64,000 nt of DNA from Flammeovirgaceae bacterium UBA2366 (lineage in GTDB: Bacteria; Bacteroidota; Bacteroidia; Cytophagales; Cyclobacteriaceae): the NCBI GenBank assembly GCA_002344065.1, contig DDTK01000011.1, positions 124,001 through 188,000 of the forward strand. Reading direction: 5' to 3'. Shown in pieces: positions 1 through 8,485 of the stretch (within the stretch, counting starts at the first letter, position 1; every line of letters begins with the position of its first letter). Under the pieces are notes generated by a model. That model did not search any database. It was not told where the DNA came from and saw nothing but the letters and a program-made list of their open reading frames with translations. Both the position numbers and the translations under genes were made by a program.

Positions 1-2039
1 TGCAGGTTAAGACCCTGAACGAGTACAAAACAATACTAAGTAATCTGTGTAATTATTATCTTGAATACGGTGATCTTGAAAAAGCAACTGCACTGAATAC
101 AGAATATCTTTCACTTATTACTGATAGACAGTCCCTCTCCTATTTATATGCGTTGCAAAATCAGGGTAATATTTACCGCAGACTTGAACAAACGGATTCA
201 GCCATTCATACGTGGAAAGCTGCGTTAAGCACGATTGAGCAGGGTCTCTATTATGGAAGTCAACTCCACATCTCCATTTTAGCAAACCTGGGTGAGTCAT
301 ATGGTTATTTGGAGAACTATGAAACAGCTCTTTCACATTTGCTATCCGCCAGAGAATTACTCGAAAAAACAGGAAGCATTAATCCAAGAATCTATCAAAC
401 TACGTTGTTAAATCTTGGACTAACCTACTTTTATAACACTAATTTCAAAGAAGCAGATTCTGCATTCGCTACACTAACAGATCATTTACTTAAGGAGGTC
501 AAACACAATTTCACCTACCTGAGTGAAAATGAAAAGATTTCCTTTTACCGGAACCAACAGGATATCCTTCAGGAATATTTATTCTTCGCCTTAAATGTTT
601 CCGGAACAATTCCCGGACAAGATTACCAAAACCCGTATATCACTAAAAAGCTCTATGATCTTCAGCTCATTACAAAAGGCATCATTCTGAATACCAGTCA
701 TAAAATGAAAACGGCCATTCTGGATGGCGAAAATCAACAACTAAAAAATGATTACCAGCGGTGGGAACTTTTAAAAAACGAGCTGGCACAGTTAATACGC
801 AGTGACCATGCACCGGCAAATCAAATTGCTCAGCTTACAGCCATTGTAGAAGACCTTGAAATGAAATTGAGCCGCGAATCGGCTGCTTTTAAAAAGGGTT
901 TTCTTGTAGATGAAGTTTCCTGGAAGGACATTCAGAAAAAATTAAAACCGGGTGAAGCAGCCGTGGAGATGGTGCGAATGTATAACGGACTAATCTATGC
1001 TGCACTTATCATTACACCGGAAACAACGGAACGACCTGTAATGGCTATTGTGAAGAGTAGCGAAAAAAGAAGACTTGAAAAGGAATATGCCAGACAGTAT
1101 ATAAATGCAATCAATTTTAAGTATACTGATACACTTTCTTATTCTGTTTACTGGAAACCCATTGCTGATGCAATAACAAAAGCACTTCCCAAAAGGCAAA
1201 AATTAAAGCGTGTATTTTTTTCACCTGATGGAATTTACAATCAGATTAATTTGAATACACTGTATGATTTTCATTCAGAAAAGTATTTGATTGATCAGGT
1301 AGAAATTCATCAACTCACGAACACAAAGGAAATATTAAAATCATCTAAATCTGAAACAGAAAAGTCTTCAATAAGGCATGCTGTGCTATTTGGAAACCCA
1401 ACGTTTACATTGTCCACCTCTTCTACGAACGAATCATTTACAAGTCTGCCTGGTACTGAAATGGAAGTAAACACCATTTATAATCTGTTGCAAACAAACA
1501 ACTGGTCGGTTGAGTTGTACAAAGGATTAACCGCAAACGAAATACAATTAAAATCAATAAATGAAGTATCAATCCTTCACCTCGCAACACATGGCTATTT
1601 CAGCGGTCAGGAAAACACATCAAATTCGTTGGTGTGGATGTTAATTAATTCAGGCATTGCGTTGGCGGGAGCCAATCAGCCCAACCTGTTGACCGAAGAA
1701 GATGGAATACTAACAGCATATGAAGCAGTCAACCTGAATCTTGATAAAGCAAAGCTTGTCGTGCTATCCGCCTGCGAAACCGGCTTGGGCGAATATCACC
1801 CAGGCGAAGGTGTGTATGGTTTCAAGCTCGCCTTACATTCTGCCGGAGCCCAAAATATTATAATGAGCCTGTGGAAGGTTGATGACTTTGCCACCCAGCA
1901 ACTAATGACTACTTTCTATAAGCAATGGTTAAAAAATCAGAAGCACATGCGTAGTGCTTTTCGCATAGCGCAACAGGAAATAAAAAAGACCCGCCCAGAG
2001 CCTTATTACTGGGGGGCCTTTGTATTGTCAGGCCAATAA
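1..2039 (+). CDS. TPR-CHAT domain protein (caspase-like protease), 5' end outside window
   Basis: The reading frame is open from base 3, so the gene begins before the window; the first ATG inside (153) is internal. The N-terminal part (to about base 900) is helical and TPR-like, with phrases such as ALQNQGNIYR and ILANLGESYGYLENYETAL. The C-terminal ~350 residues are a CHAT domain: the histidine lies in LHLATHGYF and the cysteine in VVLSACETGLG, followed by GEGVYGFKLALHSAGA and SLWKVDD. CHAT proteins are caspase-clan cysteine peptidases. Both catalytic residues are present, so it is probably active. Its substrate is unknown; similar proteins are common in Bacteroidota and usually act alone. 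It converges with the sigma-factor gene 9 bp downstream. Confidence 0.9.
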   Translation, partial: QVKTLNEYKTILSNLCNYYLEYGDLEKATALNTEYLSLITDRQSLSYLYALQNQGNIYRRLEQTDSAIHTWKAALSTIEQGLYYGSQLHISILANLGESYGYLENYETALSHLLSARELLEKTGSINPRIYQTTLLNLGLTYFYNTNFKEADSAFATLTDHLLKEVKHNFTYLSENEKISFYRNQQDILQEYLFFALNVSGTIPGQDYQNPYITKKLYDLQLITKGIILNTSHKMKTAILDGENQQLKNDYQRWELLKNELAQLIRSDHAPANQIAQLTAIVEDLEMKLSRESAAFKKGFLVDEVSWKDIQKKLKPGEAAVEMVRMYNGLIYAALIITPETTERPVMAIVKSSEKRRLEKEYARQYINAINFKYTDTLSYSVYWKPIADAITKALPKRQKLKRVFFSPDGIYNQINLNTLYDFHSEKYLIDQVEIHQLTNTKEILKSSKSETEKSSIRHAVLFGNPTFTLSTSSTNESFTSLPGTEMEVNTIYNLLQTNNWSVELYKGLTANEIQLKSINEVSILHLATHGYFSGQENTSNSLVWMLINSGIALAGANQPNLLTEEDGILTAYEAVNLNLDKAKLVVLSACETGLGEYHPGEGVYGFKLALHSAGAQNIIMSLWKVDDFATQQLMTTFYKQWLKNQKHMRSAFRIAQQEIKKTRPEPYYWGAFVLSGQ

Positions 2040-2048
2040 AATAACCTA

Positions 2049-2912
2049 TTAACCTAAATATGCTTTCAGACTGCGGCTTCGGGAACTATGACGTAACCTG
2101 CGGGTAGCCTTTTCTTTTATTTGTCGAACGCGCTCACGGGTGAGGTTAAACTTCTCACCTATTTCTTCCAGCGTCATTGCCTGCTCACCATTTAAACCAA
2201 AGTAATAGGCAATAACATCTGCTTCGCGTTGGGTAAGTGTAGCCAAGGCACGCTGAACTTCTTTGCGTAGCGAATCCTCCATCAAGCCTGAGTCAGGGGT
2301 TTCTTCACTGTTATTTTCCAACACATCCAGCAGGTTGCTCTCTTCACCTTGTGCAAAGGGAGCATCCACTGAAACATGGCGGCCTGATATACCCAGGTTA
2401 TCACGAACTTCCTGTGTTGTTATCTCAAGCACATCCGCCAATTCTTCAGCAGAAGGTTCACGCTGAAATTTCTGCTCAAGTTCTGAAAAGGTTCTGGAAA
2501 TTTTATTTAAGGAACCTACCCTATTAAGGGGCAAGCGCACAATTCTCGATTGCTCAGCCAATGCCTGCATAATGGACTGTCTGATCCACCAAACGGCATA
2601 GGAAATAAATTTAAAACCACGGGTTTCATCGAAACGAGTGGCTGCTTTAATAAGGCCCACATTCCCCTCATTTATCAAGTCGCCCAGGGTAAGGCCGTTA
2701 TTTTGATATTGTTTGGCTACCGAAACCACGAAGCGTAAATTCGCTTTAGTGAGTTTTTCAAGAGCTACCTGGTCGCCAGCTTTAATTCGCTTGGCCAGTT
2801 CCACTTCTTGGTCTGCCGTAATAAGGTCTACTTTTCCAATTTCCTGTAAGTACTTATCGAGTGATTGACTTTCCCGATTCGTAATCTGTTTGCTGATTTT
2901 TAACTGTCTCAT
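2049..2912 (-). CDS. rpoD: RNA polymerase primary sigma factor (RpoD/SigA, short Bacteroidota type)
   Basis: A 287-residue sigma-70 that lacks region 1.1 and the non-conserved insert, as is usual for the primary sigma factor of Bacteroidota. Visible regions are 1.2 (LDKYLQEIGKVDLI), 2 (DLINEGNVGLIKAATRFD and WWIRQSIMQAL), 3 (about residues 130-200) and 4 with its helix-turn-helix (LEEIGEKFNLTRERVRQI). The frame is open to 2993, but the conserved N-terminus MRQLKISKQ begins at 2912; the 27 upstream codons look non-coding. It directs housekeeping transcription, which in this phylum uses -7 TAnnTTTG / -33 TTG promoters. Confidence 0.96.
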   Translation of the reverse strand: MRQLKISKQITNRESQSLDKYLQEIGKVDLITADQEVELAKRIKAGDQVALEKLTKANLRFVVSVAKQYQNNGLTLGDLINEGNVGLIKAATRFDETRGFKFISYAVWWIRQSIMQALAEQSRIVRLPLNRVGSLNKISRTFSELEQKFQREPSAEELADVLEITTQEVRDNLGISGRHVSVDAPFAQGEESNLLDVLENNSEETPDSGLMEDSLRKEVQRALATLTQREADVIAYYFGLNGEQAMTLEEIGEKFNLTRERVRQIKEKATRRLRHSSRSRSLKAYLG

Positions 2913-3134
2913 GAAGGAATGAACGATTTCGTGCAAAAATAGTTCAAAAAGCCCATTAATTAAAGATAAACCTGATAAAAGGCAGGTAGCCATGGGGTTA
3001 TACCTTCTAAAAACACCCTATGAAGTGGGTAAAAAGTGATGGTTTGATCCTACAAAAGAAATGGAAGTGGCACTAAAAATGGCTACCTTTATGACTTTAA
3101 TTTTCAATCCTTTATAAACCAATCTGTAATTTCT

Positions 3135-3485
3135 GTGGGACCTAACATTTATACTGCACTCTGGAACAAGTACCGACCTGTCATTTTAAGCTTAATGACA
3201 GCTTCCGCTGATGAACCTCAGCACTATAAGTTGTTTGTACACGAGTTTAAGGCTGCCGGTGAAAAGATTAAGTCCGGGTACTCCTTTACCCTGGAGGTAG
3301 CAAAAGGTAAAGCCCTGAACAATATCAAAAATTCGGCTGCTGCGATGGATTTGCTTACCATGCTTCAGCAATCCAAACGTGCTTCAGAACTGATGGGTGA
3401 AGCAACTTACGAATTTAGTATGGACAAGCAGTTTGTCTTTCATGTTACCCGAAAAGCCGTGCTATCGGAAGCTGTAAGCGAGTAA
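3135..3485 (+). CDS. Conserved small cytosolic protein of unknown function
   Basis: A 116-residue protein starting at a GTG codon; no in-frame ATG lies near upstream. It has no signal peptide and no membrane segment. The sequence is mixed alpha/beta (YKLFVHEFKAAGEKIKSGY, then AMDLLTMLQQSKRASELMG). I do not recognise the family. It is transcribed away from the sigma-factor gene and ends just before a strong bidirectional terminator. Good codon usage and a protein-like composition support it as a real gene, but the exact start is uncertain. Confidence 0.7.
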   Translation: MGPNIYTALWNKYRPVILSLMTASADEPQHYKLFVHEFKAAGEKIKSGYSFTLEVAKGKALNNIKNSAAAMDLLTMLQQSKRASELMGEATYEFSMDKQFVFHVTRKAVLSEAVSE

Positions 3486-3505
3486 TTTCCATTTCTTTAA
3501 AGCAC

Positions 3506-3538
3506 AAAAAAAGCTATCCCGTTAAGGATAGCTTTTTT
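3506..3538. terminator. Bidirectional intrinsic terminator
   Basis: A near-perfect hairpin: AAAAAAGCTATCC, a six-base loop, then GGATAGCTTTTTT. A-tracts on one side and T-tracts on the other allow it to end transcription of both the small gene at 3135-3485 (+) and the cold-shock operon (-). Confidence 0.88.
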
Positions 3539-3555
3539 ATTGATTTAGAATGAGC

Positions 3556-3750
3556 TTAGTTGATTACTTCAACGTTTACGGCATTCATGCCTTTGCGGCC
3601 TCTTTCTACATTGAATTTTACTTTATCGTTTTCACGGATTTCATCTGTAAGACCACTTTCGTGTACAAAAATGTCCTCACTTGAATCCGATGGTTTAATA
3701 AATCCGAATCCTTTTGTGCTGTTGAAAAATTTTACTGTTCCTTCTTGCAT
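3556..3750 (-). CDS. CspA-family cold-shock protein
   Basis: A 64-residue single-domain OB-fold RNA/DNA chaperone. RNP1 is visible as KGFGFIKP and RNP2 as DIFVHES, preceded by the usual start MQEGTVKFFN. The length is normal for the family. It is the last gene of a three-gene minus-strand run (helicase, small basic protein, CspA) with 11-bp gaps, an arrangement frequent in Bacteroidota, so the three are probably co-transcribed and act together on structured RNA in the cold. Confidence 0.96.
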   Translation of the reverse strand: MQEGTVKFFNSTKGFGFIKPSDSSEDIFVHESGLTDEIRENDKVKFNVERGRKGMNAVNVEVIN

Positions 3751-3761
3751 AACTTTAATTA

Positions 3762-3977
3762 TTAATTGTTTTTGTTTGTTGTTTTTACTTCTGTCTTCTT
3801 TTCGGGTGGTGTAGTCGTTAGGTTACCGAACTCATCAACATATGCCATCATGTTTTCAAGCTCCCCTCCGGTTGAATTCCGTTGACGTTCAATTTTCTTA
3901 CTGATTTTTTCGAGCTTCTTCTTACGCTTAACTTCAGCTTTCTGCTTTTTTATAAAGGCGTTGTTGGATTTTGCCAT
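3762..3977 (-). CDS. Small basic protein of the cold-shock operon
   Basis: A 71-residue protein whose first 35 residues are very rich in lysine and arginine (FIKKQKAEVKRKKKLEKISKK) and whose tail is acidic/threonine-rich (VDEFGNLTTTPPEKK). No known domain is visible. It lies 11 bp from both the upstream RNA helicase and the downstream CspA gene, so it is almost certainly part of their operon. The basic half suggests nucleic-acid binding; this is an inference from charge and context only. Confidence 0.85.
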   Translation of the reverse strand: MAKSNNAFIKKQKAEVKRKKKLEKISKKIERQRNSTGGELENMMAYVDEFGNLTTTPPEKKTEVKTTNKNN

Positions 3978-3988
3978 GCGATCTGTCT

Positions 3989-5203
3989 TTAGTTAATAAA
4001 TGTATAAGCTTTACCGCCTTTACCGGCTCGGCCTGTACGGCCTATGCGGTGGATATAGCTATCGAAATTTTTTGGCTGCTGGTAATTGATCACGTGTGTT
4101 ACCTCGGTAATGTCTAGTCCCCGGGCTGCCACATCCGTTGCAATTAAAACCTGTATTCTGCCAGATTTGAAGTCATTCAACGCTTTCAATCTGTAATTCT
4201 GCGATTTATTGCCATGAATCTGATCTACCCGAACTCCGGCCTGGTTTAATTTCTTATACAATGAATTTACACCACGTTTAGTTTCAGCAAACACCATTAC
4301 TTTTTGAAAAGCTGTTTGCTTGATCATATTCATCAATACATTGATCTTATTCTCTCCTTCTTTCACTTTCACAATTTCCTGATCGATGTGATCTCCTGTT
4401 ACATTTCCTTTACTAACACGCACTTCAACCGGATTATCCAATAGCCCTGAAATTAAAGCACGCTGACTTTTTTCTTCTGTTGCAGAGAACAGTACGGTAT
4501 GATTTCGATTGGTCATCGTATCAACAATGTGCTGAATATCTTTATAGAAGCCCATGTCCAGCAGTCTGTCGAATTCATCGAGTACCAGTGTTGAAAACTG
4601 ATTGATCTTTAATGCACGTTGTCGTTCCAGATCTAATAATCGACCGGGTGTACCGATAACAATATGAGGCACTGATCTTTTTAGTAACGCCAGATCGCGT
4701 TGCAGGTTGGTGCCTCCAATAAAACAAGCACTGTCTAAGCGTAAATCCTTTGAAATGCTTTTGAATTCCTGCTCTACCTGTACAGCAAGTTCGCGTGTGG
4801 GTACAACAATCAATATTCTGAAATGCTCTTTGGCTGTCAAAAGTCGGTGAACCAGTGGAATAAGAAATGCACCCGTTTTACCCGTACCGGTTTGAGCAAT
4901 GCCCAAAACATCTTTTCCATCTACTATCGCATCTATTGTTTTGTCTTGTATCTCTGTGGGATTAGTATATCCCTTTGCCAACAGGTTATTCTTTATCTTT
5001 TCGAGAACTGGAAGCTCACTGATTTTTCTTGATGGCGTATAGACGCGTTCTTCTGGAAGAATTGCCCTTTTTACAAATAAATCAGGGTTAATGGTACTTA
5101 CATTTGAAGCTTTCGGGCGGCTGGGGCGCTGACTGGATTGTGATCTGTTGGAAGATGAAAATGAATTATAATTCCTTGGTCTCCTCTTTTGTGTTGAATT
5201 CAT
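3989..5203 (-). CDS. DEAD-box family ATP-dependent RNA helicase (RhlE-like)
   Basis: A 404-residue helicase with a basic, Ser/Arg-rich N-terminal tail (about 45 residues), then two RecA-like domains. Motifs in order: Q-motif region (YTNPTEIQDKTI), I (AQTGTGKT), Ia (PTRELAVQ), Ib (GTPGRLLD), II (DEFD rather than DEAD), III (SATEEK), IV region (VMVFAETKRG), V (ATDVAARGLDI) and VI (HRIGRTGRAGKGG). The motif II variant keeps both acidic residues needed for Mg-ATP. The protein ends soon after motif VI and lacks a long C-terminal tail. First gene of the cold-shock operon; likely remodels RNA at low temperature or during ribosome assembly. Confidence 0.95.
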   Translation of the reverse strand: MNSTQKRRPRNYNSFSSSNRSQSSQRPSRPKASNVSTINPDLFVKRAILPEERVYTPSRKISELPVLEKIKNNLLAKGYTNPTEIQDKTIDAIVDGKDVLGIAQTGTGKTGAFLIPLVHRLLTAKEHFRILIVVPTRELAVQVEQEFKSISKDLRLDSACFIGGTNLQRDLALLKRSVPHIVIGTPGRLLDLERQRALKINQFSTLVLDEFDRLLDMGFYKDIQHIVDTMTNRNHTVLFSATEEKSQRALISGLLDNPVEVRVSKGNVTGDHIDQEIVKVKEGENKINVLMNMIKQTAFQKVMVFAETKRGVNSLYKKLNQAGVRVDQIHGNKSQNYRLKALNDFKSGRIQVLIATDVAARGLDITEVTHVINYQQPKNFDSYIHRIGRTGRAGKGGKAYTFIN

Positions 5204-5308
5204 ATTTTAATTTACTGTTAGCTGTCCACCGCCTTGAATTTGAACATACAAATCGTAGCATTCCCGGATGGAATCGGTATTTTCAGCTAAAAAGATGGGA
5301 TAGAAAGA

Positions 5309-5416
5309 ATGCAGGATTACTTCACTAAACAGATTGCTTCTGCTAAAAATGTTCACAAAGATACATTGGCTATTACTAATAACCTAATTTCAGCAAAAGC
5401 TGAATTCTTTCTTTAA
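5309..5416 (+). CDS. Possible small ORF of 35 residues
   Basis: ATG at 5309 opens a 35-codon frame (begins MQDYFTKQIASAK, ends LISAKAEFFL) that fills the gap between the helicase and the histidine kinase and overlaps the kinase stop codon by four bases. An in-frame stop sits at 5288-5290. The composition is protein-like and amphipathic, but there is no recognisable family and no strong ribosome site. It may be a real micro-protein, a remnant of a longer gene, or chance. Confidence 0.25.
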   Translation: MQDYFTKQIASAKNVHKDTLAITNNLISAKAEFFL

Positions 5417-7080
5417 TTGTTCTTCTTGAAATACAGAATAAAAGTTGTACCCACATCCAGTGTACTTTCAACTTTTAACCTACCACCTAGTGTAGTGAGT
5501 TGAGTCTTTACAAGGTAAAGGCCAAGCCCCTTCCCTTCTACATGTGTATGGAAGCGTTTATACAACTTGAACATATCCTTTTCGTGTTTGGCAAGATCGA
5601 TACCAAGTCCATTGTCACGTATTTCTAACCGAATAAAATCCTTCTCTTCTTCTGCACTTATCTCAATTTTCAGTCTACGCTCTGGATTTCTGTATTTCAC
5701 TGCATTGCCCAATACATTATAGAGAATACTTTCCATGTAGGGTACTAAAAAGTTTACAGAAGTAATGTTATTAAGTTTAACGGATACCAAAGCTTGTGTA
5801 GCCTCAAGTTCCGGTCCTAATTGTTCCAGCACCCGATCAACCATAGTTTTCAGATTGACCTGGTCAAGAATTTGGGTATTTAGTTTTTCAATTTCCAGTA
5901 TAAGGTTGATATCACGAATAACCTGATCAAGATCGCCAATTGCTTTGGTGATATGATTCAGTATTTCATCTGTTTCAAGAGCACTCTTGCTTGATTTAAG
6001 AATTGAACTCAAACCAAGTATTCGCGCTACCGGTGCTCTTAGGTTATGCGAAACGATATACGAAAATTGCTTCAAACGGTTATTATGCTCCATTAACTCA
6101 GCATTGGCATTCCGTAAATCGAAGGTTTGGCGCTCTACTTCTTTTGTAAGCTCCTTGTTGACATCTTCTATAATTGAATTTTGCTCTTGAATAATAGTAT
6201 TGGCAGATGTTAATGCTTCATTTTGTTTAAGCAAAACGTTTCGTTGTAGTTCAATTTCTCGTTGCTGAAGCTCCAATTGTTCGTTGTGTGCTGATATTTC
6301 CTCATTCTGAGCTGAAATCTCTTCATTCTGAGCCAGAATTTCATGGGTTCGTTCTGCCACCAGCTTCTCAAGTATAACATTCTGGTCAATCAGCAGCTTG
6401 TTTTTTTCTATTTCCGATTGCCGAAGTTGTTCCGATACTTTAATCAGACTAAGCGAACGATAAGCACCGTAAAAAACCATAGGTACGGTAAGTAGAAAAA
6501 TAACAACCTGAATGAGGTACGCATTACGGAGTGCAATCCTGTACTGCCTTTCACTTGCCATTTTTATGCTATTCTCAAGTTCGAATACCGAATTCCTGAA
6601 TTTCACGTAATCCAGATAAAGAGGGTATCCCCTATCTTGTGCCAGGATAGTCTTAAAATCAGCCAGCCTATCCTCATCAATTAATCGATACATACTATCG
6701 ATAAGTTCAAAATAGGCATCCACTTTAAGCTTAAAGTTTTTAAAATTCGCCACCGGAAACTGCTGCCTGTTAAGGACAGGTTCAAGGTATTTAAAAACTT
6801 CTTTCATAGACTGCTTTGCGGTATCCGTGGACAACCTTAAGGGTTTACTCTCTGGAACCAGAGCAGTACCCCTCAGACCCAGGTCCGCAAGGTGCAGGTG
6901 TCGGATTATGCTGGCGGTGCGTACTTTAACCTGCTCAGTTTCATCCTGAATTTGCTTATTTCGTTCAATGATGATGGTATTCTGATAGCTCAGGTATATG
7001 CTTACGATCAACAAAACTGCAATAACTGAAGCTATTGGATATAGATTTCTTTTGCTTGAAAATTTCTTTTGTGAAATCAT
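5413..7080 (-). CDS. Membrane sensor histidine kinase with CHASE3-like periplasmic domain
   Basis: 555 residues. Membrane segment 1 spans about 14-33, a helical CHASE3-like sensor 35-185, membrane segment 2 about 187-208, then a long coiled coil (215-330) with internally repeated NEEISAQ/NEEISAH units. The HisKA phosphoacceptor is His345 in SHNLRAP; the HATPase shows NVLGNAVKY (N box), DNGLGID (G1) and GKGLGLYLVK (G2). No response regulator is adjacent, so it is an orphan kinase whose partner is encoded elsewhere. The Q/E/N-rich coiled coil probably carries the signal from membrane to catalytic core. A palindromic element shared with the second PAS kinase lies 92-119 bp upstream. Confidence 0.93.
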   Translation of the reverse strand: MISQKKFSSKRNLYPIASVIAVLLIVSIYLSYQNTIIIERNKQIQDETEQVKVRTASIIRHLHLADLGLRGTALVPESKPLRLSTDTAKQSMKEVFKYLEPVLNRQQFPVANFKNFKLKVDAYFELIDSMYRLIDEDRLADFKTILAQDRGYPLYLDYVKFRNSVFELENSIKMASERQYRIALRNAYLIQVVIFLLTVPMVFYGAYRSLSLIKVSEQLRQSEIEKNKLLIDQNVILEKLVAERTHEILAQNEEISAQNEEISAHNEQLELQQREIELQRNVLLKQNEALTSANTIIQEQNSIIEDVNKELTKEVERQTFDLRNANAELMEHNNRLKQFSYIVSHNLRAPVARILGLSSILKSSKSALETDEILNHITKAIGDLDQVIRDINLILEIEKLNTQILDQVNLKTMVDRVLEQLGPELEATQALVSVKLNNITSVNFLVPYMESILYNVLGNAVKYRNPERRLKIEISAEEEKDFIRLEIRDNGLGIDLAKHEKDMFKLYKRFHTHVEGKGLGLYLVKTQLTTLGGRLKVESTLDVGTTFILYFKKNN

Positions 7081-7171
7081 GCTTCCTGAATTCTATTCCG
7101 ATAAATCCTTAATTCTGATTCGTAGCGTATAGCTGTTGTGAAAAATAAATATATTGTCGAGTAAATAAAAA

Positions 7172-7198
7172 TTGATGTAAGAATTGAACAATGATTAA
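7172..7198. promoter_or_regulatory. Candidate operator shared by two histidine-kinase genes (copy 1)
   Basis: TTGATGTAAG followed by AATTG-AA-CAAT-GA-TTAA. The same block, with one inserted base and four substitutions, lies upstream of the PAS kinase at 23873-23900. The core AATTGNNCAAT is nearly palindromic, as expected for a dimeric regulator. No regulator is identified. Confidence 0.3.
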
Positions 7199-7207
7199 AG
7201 CTTATTA

Positions 7208-7789
7208 TTACCGATCGGTGGCAAAACGAAGAGCAAAATCCAAATCTACCCACTCACTCACTTTTACCATACCCATCATTCTAACCGGTGGTGTTAGTCC
7301 AAAGTCGTTAAGCAGTATTTTCTGTTTACCAAAAATCAACAGGCTTCCAGGGCTTTCAACTTTACAGCTAACCGTATAGGTTTTTACGATTGCATTTATA
7401 TTCACGGTAATCTTAGCTTTTCCTTCGCGCCAAACATCATTCGGCTGCCAATCCGGCATTAAGGCTTGAAGTTCAACTTGAATAAATGGATTTTCTTCTT
7501 CCAATAGCATCTTTCTGAAATCCTTATTCATTATACCATTGCCAGAATCAAATGCCTTGACTTTTAGGTTGATCATACCTCCTGAAAGATATAACACACC
7601 ATCTTTACGATTAACCCGAACAGGTCTATCGATAGCGATCTCTTCCATGTACTCAAACTTAAAACTATTCACATTGGTGGATCCATAAACCGTAACCTTA
7701 CTGGTGGGATGAATAAAAATCCGGTACTCCTGCCCAAAAATTGCCGAAGCGATGCAAAGCATAAAACATAGGGTGATAGCTTTTAGCAT
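7208..7789 (-). CDS. YceI-like exported protein (divergent)
   Basis: 193 residues with a signal peptide (MLKAITLCFMLCIASAIFGQ). The body is a predicted lipocalin-like beta barrel of the YceI superfamily: SKVTVYGSTNVNSFKF resembles the YceI opening, and NPFIQVELQALMPDW corresponds to the strand containing P-x-I-x-F in classic members. It lies 42 bp downstream of a more typical YceI gene in the same direction, probably as one operon. YceI proteins bind polyisoprenoid-type lipids in the periplasm; ligand and role here are unknown. Confidence 0.78.
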   Translation of the reverse strand: MLKAITLCFMLCIASAIFGQEYRIFIHPTSKVTVYGSTNVNSFKFEYMEEIAIDRPVRVNRKDGVLYLSGGMINLKVKAFDSGNGIMNKDFRKMLLEEENPFIQVELQALMPDWQPNDVWREGKAKITVNINAIVKTYTVSCKVESPGSLLIFGKQKILLNDFGLTPPVRMMGMVKVSEWVDLDFALRFATDR

Positions 7790-7831
7790 ACAGAAGAGTT
7801 AACTGTTGCTAAAGTATGGATAATGTGAATA

Positions 7832-8416
7832 TTATTTAGTGGCCATAAAGACCAATTTATATTCAACAGAAACTTCATTTCCGGTTTTGATGGTACCAAA
7901 AAGTGCTGTGGGCGGTTCAATATTATAATCGGTCATTTTTATTGGTACTTTACCTTCAAAGATTATACCAGCAGCCGAGGGTATTGCCTTCGCGGTTATG
8001 CTTATTTCTTTAGTTGATCCGGCTATTTTGAGGATACCCACTACTTCTAAAGCAGTTGGTTTTACAGAAACCAGCCGGGAAAAAGTAAATGTAATATTAG
8101 GATACTTCGTAACGTCCAAAGCTTTGTAGACATTCTTATCCATGTTTTTATCATAGTACTCTCCATTATCTTTAATGCTCTTTATAAAGGAAGAACCAGC
8201 AATGAATACCAACGAATTAATGTTTTTCACGCCTCCATTTATCAACTCTGCCTTTAACTGACCCGATACCTGTTCAGCCCGGCATTGCCATGGGTGGAGC
8301 GATGATGTTCCCCGAATAATCATCTGACTATCTTTTCCCGACAGAATCAGTTCGCTTTGACTACTTACTTGAAATGACATGAACCAAAAGCCGATCAGCA
8401 ATACTCTGTATTTCAT
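7832..8416 (-). CDS. YceI family periplasmic lipid-binding protein
   Basis: 194 residues, with a signal peptide ending near FQVSSQ. Family features include GTSSLHPWQC near the start, a central ALDVTKYPNITFTFSRL block, VVGILKIAGSTKEISI, and a C-terminal KIPIKMTDYNIEPP-type segment. Usual family length. First of two YceI-like genes on this strand. Known members form an extended lipocalin barrel around an isoprenoid chain; binding here is inferred from family only. Confidence 0.9.
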   Translation of the reverse strand: MKYRVLLIGFWFMSFQVSSQSELILSGKDSQMIIRGTSSLHPWQCRAEQVSGQLKAELINGGVKNINSLVFIAGSSFIKSIKDNGEYYDKNMDKNVYKALDVTKYPNITFTFSRLVSVKPTALEVVGILKIAGSTKEISITAKAIPSAAGIIFEGKVPIKMTDYNIEPPTALFGTIKTGNEVSVEYKLVFMATK

Positions 8417-8485
8417 AATTTCTTAATCAAGTTCATGCAAATATAGCCAGCACTAAATGGACATTAACTGACTATTATCAGATAA

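Noticed and set aside
1..2039. Craspase (Cas7-11 associated TPR-CHAT)
   Set aside because: No Cas gene or CRISPR array in view, and stand-alone TPR-CHAT proteins are common in this phylum.
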